The position numbers were made by a program, and so were the translations under genes. From positions 62,001 to 126,000 of the forward strand of contig NZ_BDLU01000037.1 of assembly GCF_006538165.1 (NCBI RefSeq): DNA of 64,000 nucleotides, given 5' to 3'. This document shows, piece after piece, positions 61,686 through 64,000 of this stretch (the first letter of the stretch is position 1; every line of letters begins with the position of its first letter). The stretch is from Komagataeibacter diospyri. GTDB lineage: Bacteria; Pseudomonadota; Alphaproteobacteria; Acetobacterales; Acetobacteraceae. Below the pieces are notes generated by a model. The model saw only the letters and a program-made list of their open reading frames with translations. It searched no databases and was not told where the DNA came from.

Positions 61686-62960
61686 TTATGACAATGGATC
61701 AGAAGGTCCGTCATCGGGAGCACAAAACATGGCTCCGGGCAGCACGGGATGGGGTGGCTGGTTCACAAAAACTGCATCGGCCACGCAATCCTGCGTGCAC
61801 AGCCCCATATGCGGAACGGCCATTACCCGCCCATCATGCCACAGCGCGGGCAGCGTGCGCAACACGCGCGCGGGCCAGATGGAACGCGACCGGCCGGCAG
61901 GCCACCATGACGCCACGGCCCCAGCTGCCCCCATGGTCCACCCCGGCATCACGGCGTGCGTCCGCAGCACGAAGCGCCGATCCCATATAATGCCCGCGCG
62001 GGCAGGTATGGGGGGCGCAAGCGCCGATTCCTCACGCGCGATGATCCACTGCCCATCACGCCACGGAATGATGGCCGCACCCGCCAGGGTTGCGGGCCGG
62101 GGCGTATGGGCCAGTCTTTCGACAGCCTCGCGCCCCGGCGGATAATCCCGTCCCCCAATCACGCCGATCAGGGCAGACAGCAGTCGTGCGGACGCCAGCC
62201 CCGCCGGCAGCACCACCCAGCCCCCGCAATGGAACCGCGCATGGGCCGCAAGCCACCGCGCATCCGCCGCATCACGCGCCATACGCCCTGCCCCTGCGTG
62301 CCGGGCCCCGGCCAGCAACTGCGCGGCGTGCACCCCATCATGCGCCAGCGCCTGCCGCGCACGCGCCCGTTCCGTACGCAGGTCATGGTTTGACGGGTCT
62401 TCCACCCATGCCACCCCTGCCGCGCGGACAGTGGCATACAGGGCAGACTTGGGAATTCCCAGCAAGGGCCTGACAAGCCGCACATCGGTTACAGGAATCT
62501 CAGCCGCCATGGCCGCCAGTCCGTCATTCCCACTGGCGGCGCGCCTGCGCATCATGACCGTTTCAGCCTGATCCCCCGCATGATGGGCCACCAGCAGGTC
62601 CAGCGCCCCGATTTCGCGACAGGCGGCAAAAAGGGCCTGATAGCGCATGCGCCGGGCACGTTCCGCCATGCGGGGGCCGCGCACCAGCCCCGTCAGGGAC
62701 AGCAGGAGACCGGGGATGCCAAGCGTGGACAGCCGGGCCAGGGTCTGCACGGCTTCGGATCGGGATTCGGCACGCAGGCCATGATCGACCACCAGCGCAA
62801 CCACATCACGCCGCCATTGCCGCGCAAGAATGGCCAGCGCCATGCTGTCCGCCCCCCCCGATACGGCAACCGCAACTGGCACGCCCTGACCCGGCCATGG
62901 GCCAAGGGCCACCATCATGGCAGAAAAATGCGACGGATTAACCGCTTCAGCCGAAAGCAC
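61686..62960 (-). CDS. tilS: tRNA(Ile)-lysidine synthase
   Basis: This enzyme of about 424 residues modifies C34 of the CAU-anticodon tRNA-Ile to lysidine so that it reads AUA. The ATP pyrophosphatase P-loop is 'VAVAVSGGADSMALAILARQ'. Other matching parts are 'LLVAHHAGDQAETVMMRRRA' and 'VRLVRPLLGIPKSALYATVR'. The C-terminal part is long and divergent. The first codon appears to be GTG at 62960; a later ATG at 62918 is another choice. It follows cpoB closely (17 bases). Confidence 0.9.
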   Translation of the reverse strand: MLSAEAVNPSHFSAMMVALGPWPGQGVPVAVAVSGGADSMALAILARQWRRDVVALVVDHGLRAESRSEAVQTLARLSTLGIPGLLLSLTGLVRGPRMAERARRMRYQALFAACREIGALDLLVAHHAGDQAETVMMRRRAASGNDGLAAMAAEIPVTDVRLVRPLLGIPKSALYATVRAAGVAWVEDPSNHDLRTERARARQALAHDGVHAAQLLAGARHAGAGRMARDAADARWLAAHARFHCGGWVVLPAGLASARLLSALIGVIGGRDYPPGREAVERLAHTPRPATLAGAAIIPWRDGQWIIAREESALAPPIPARAGIIWDRRFVLRTHAVMPGWTMGAAGAVASWWPAGRSRSIWPARVLRTLPALWHDGRVMAVPHMGLCTQDCVADAVFVNQPPHPVLPGAMFCAPDDGPSDPLS

Positions 62961-62977
62961 CAGCGCCCTGCCGCAGG

Positions 62978-63724
62978 TCAGCTACACTTGGCGCGCTTAC
63001 GATAAACCTGTTCGGCGGATTTGATACGGGCGGCGGGTTCAGGAAACTCACTGGACAGCTTGTCCAGCGCCTGACAGGCCGACGCCCTGTCATTCAGCGC
63101 CACAAGCGTCGCTGCCACTCCCAGCAGGGCGCTGGGTGCGCGCTGGCCGTGCGGCGCACGGTTATAGGCGTCATAATAGGCCAGCGCCGACTGACGATAC
63201 TGTTTCTGCCCCGCCAGTGACTGGGCCAGAAGATACTGGGCATCCACCTGTCGGGGCGATTTGGGACCGGACAGAACCTGCTGTGCATCAGCCTGCGCCG
63301 TGGCGTAATCCTGTTTCAGCAGCGCGTCATTTCCGGCTTTCAGCACTTCGTCAGGCGTGCGCTTGGCAGATGCAGCGGCCGGGGCCGCAGCCGCTGCGGT
63401 GGCAGGCGGGGCAACGGTACTGGCACCTGCGCCGCCATGGCCATGCTGCATGGCGAAGTTCATGTCCTCGATCTGCTTGTTCATGGTTGCGTTCTGCTGC
63501 TGGACCTGATTGGTCAACTGGTCGATCTGACCGCGCATTTCCCGCGTCTGGTCTTCCAGCGCATTGACGCGGTCAAGCAGCTGCAGGGTCAGATTGCCGC
63601 TATTGTCAGCAGCCTGCGCCAGCCCCATGCCCACCAGCGAGACCCCACCGGCCAGCACGCCCACCCTGCCCCACCGTCGGCACAGGGCGGGGACCGAAAG
63701 GAAACATGACATCACAGACTGCAT
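62978..63724 (-). CDS. cpoB: Tol-Pal system protein CpoB (YbgF)
   Basis: This 248-residue protein has a signal peptide (cleaved near AQA), a trimerising coiled coil ('LLDRVNALEDQTREMRGQID', 'LTNQVQQQNATMNKQIED'), an Ala/Pro linker, and a TPR domain ('AGNDALLKQDYATAQADAQQ', 'YLLAQSLAGQKQYRQSALAY') at the C-terminus. CpoB coordinates outer-membrane constriction with peptidoglycan synthesis at the septum. AAAGGG lies 8 bases before the ATG at 63724. It follows pal on the same strand. Confidence 0.92.
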   Translation of the reverse strand: MQSVMSCFLSVPALCRRWGRVGVLAGGVSLVGMGLAQAADNSGNLTLQLLDRVNALEDQTREMRGQIDQLTNQVQQQNATMNKQIEDMNFAMQHGHGGAGASTVAPPATAAAAAPAAASAKRTPDEVLKAGNDALLKQDYATAQADAQQVLSGPKSPRQVDAQYLLAQSLAGQKQYRQSALAYYDAYNRAPHGQRAPSALLGVAATLVALNDRASACQALDKLSSEFPEPAARIKSAEQVYRKRAKCS

Positions 63725-63767
63725 GGACCAAACCCTTTGAAACACAAGACATGCATACCTAAAACAA

Positions 63768-63798
63768 AACCGGCCGAGCGATAAGCGCCCGGCCGGTT
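63768..63798 (-). terminator. terminator or attenuator after pal
   Basis: AACCGGCCG / CGGCCGGTT pair perfectly around an inner GCG/CGC stem and are followed on the minus strand by TTTTGTTTT. It lies 38 bases past the pal stop and 44 bases before cpoB, so it should reduce read-through between them. Confidence 0.75.
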
Positions 63799-63835
63799 CC
63801 ATAACTGTCACGCCATAAAAAGCGTGGGCAGAAAC

Positions 63836-64000
63836 TTACTGTACCGCCGTGATGGCGTTACGGTTCTGGGCCCAGGACGCTTCGTCATCGCCAACAGCGG
63901 TCGGACGGTCCTTGCCATAGGAAATGGTGGTGATGCGCGATGCATCGACACCCTTTGCCACCAGATAGTCATGCGCCGCGTTGGCACGACGTTCACCCAG
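63836..64000 (-). CDS. pal: peptidoglycan-associated lipoprotein, C-terminal part
   Basis: The window edge cuts this gene; only the last 54 codons are here. The end reads LGERRANAAHDYLVAKGVDA, then SRITTISYGKDRPTAVGDDE and a final AWAQNRNAI-type helix (here 'ASWAQNRNAITAVQ'). This is the OmpA-like peptidoglycan-binding domain of Pal, which anchors the outer membrane to the cell wall. Its position before cpoB is the standard Tol-Pal order. Confidence 0.93.
   Translation of the reverse strand: MGERRANAAHDYLVAKGVDASRITTISYGKDRPTAVGDDEASWAQNRNAITAVQ

Noticed and set aside
60247-62145. 632-residue plus-strand ORF opposite ftsH and tilS
   Set aside because: It lies across two certain minus-strand genes and has His/Arg/Gln-rich shadow composition and no domain.
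1-64000. CRISPR array, prophage or integrated plasmid
   Set aside because: No regularly spaced direct repeats, no structural phage genes or integrase, and no attachment site around the two tRNA genes were seen.

Overview
The window looks like a chromosomal segment of an acetic acid bacterium (Acetobacteraceae, most like Komagataeibacter or Gluconacetobacter). The reasons are the GC-rich alphaproteobacterial coding style, the gene order pal-cpoB-tilS-ftsH-folP-glmM-thiD, an IS5-family element of the IS1031 type (TGA target duplication), and tandem PAS-GAF-GGDEF-EAL proteins of the kind that control cellulose synthesis in this group. The genus is an inference.

Layout. 1-2.6 kb: glycosyltransferases and a TPR membrane protein, probably envelope glycan synthesis. 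2.8-4.2 kb: a Rieske oxygenase and a small conserved protein. 4.3-10.7 kb: a housekeeping run on the plus strand (dcd, murA, hisG, hisD, infA, maf, an RNase E/G protein, yacG, tRNA-Phe). 11.1-12.5 kb: dihydroorotase. 12.7-19.4 kb: three cyclic-di-GMP proteins on the minus strand. 19.8-24.7 kb: cytochrome b561, small secreted proteins, a ferritin-like protein, a ClpP-family protease with a changed triad, and an OmpA-like lipoprotein. 24.8-29.4 kb: aminotransferase, hom, recJ, tRNA-Glu. 29.7-34.7 kb: an ethanolamine catabolism cluster (permease, AraC regulator, eutB, eutC) without microcompartment genes. 35-38.5 kb: accessory genes and the insertion sequence. 38.5-46.4 kb: exonuclease, Kir-type potassium channel with a coupled retropepsin-like protein, ABC exporter, DUF763 protein, mntR, purU. 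46.4-49.4 kb: a divergent sulfide-detoxification cluster (peroxiredoxin; persulfide dioxygenase-like protein and sulfide:quinone reductase) around a palindromic operator candidate. 49.5-56 kb: DUF1643, SDR, dinB, small secreted or zinc-binding proteins, and a CtrA-like regulator. 56.1-64 kb: the conserved thiD-glmM-folP-ftsH-tilS-cpoB-pal block on the minus strand.

The most striking structure outside genes is a dispersed intergenic repeat, seen seven times between 11 and 59.5 kb in good or degenerate form. It has an A/T-rich leader and a GCCGCC(T)n...(A)nGGCGGC hairpin, and some copies carry a second GAAGCTT hairpin. One degenerate double copy has been hit by the insertion sequence. Other leads are a T9 tract that sets the frame of a lipoprotein start, a ClpP-like protein with Asn at the catalytic Asp position, a CtrA paralogue with a broken phosphorylation pocket and a nearby TTAA-N7-TTAA box, and a candidate small RNA at 55.07-55.18 kb. 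I found no CRISPR array, phage or large defence island.
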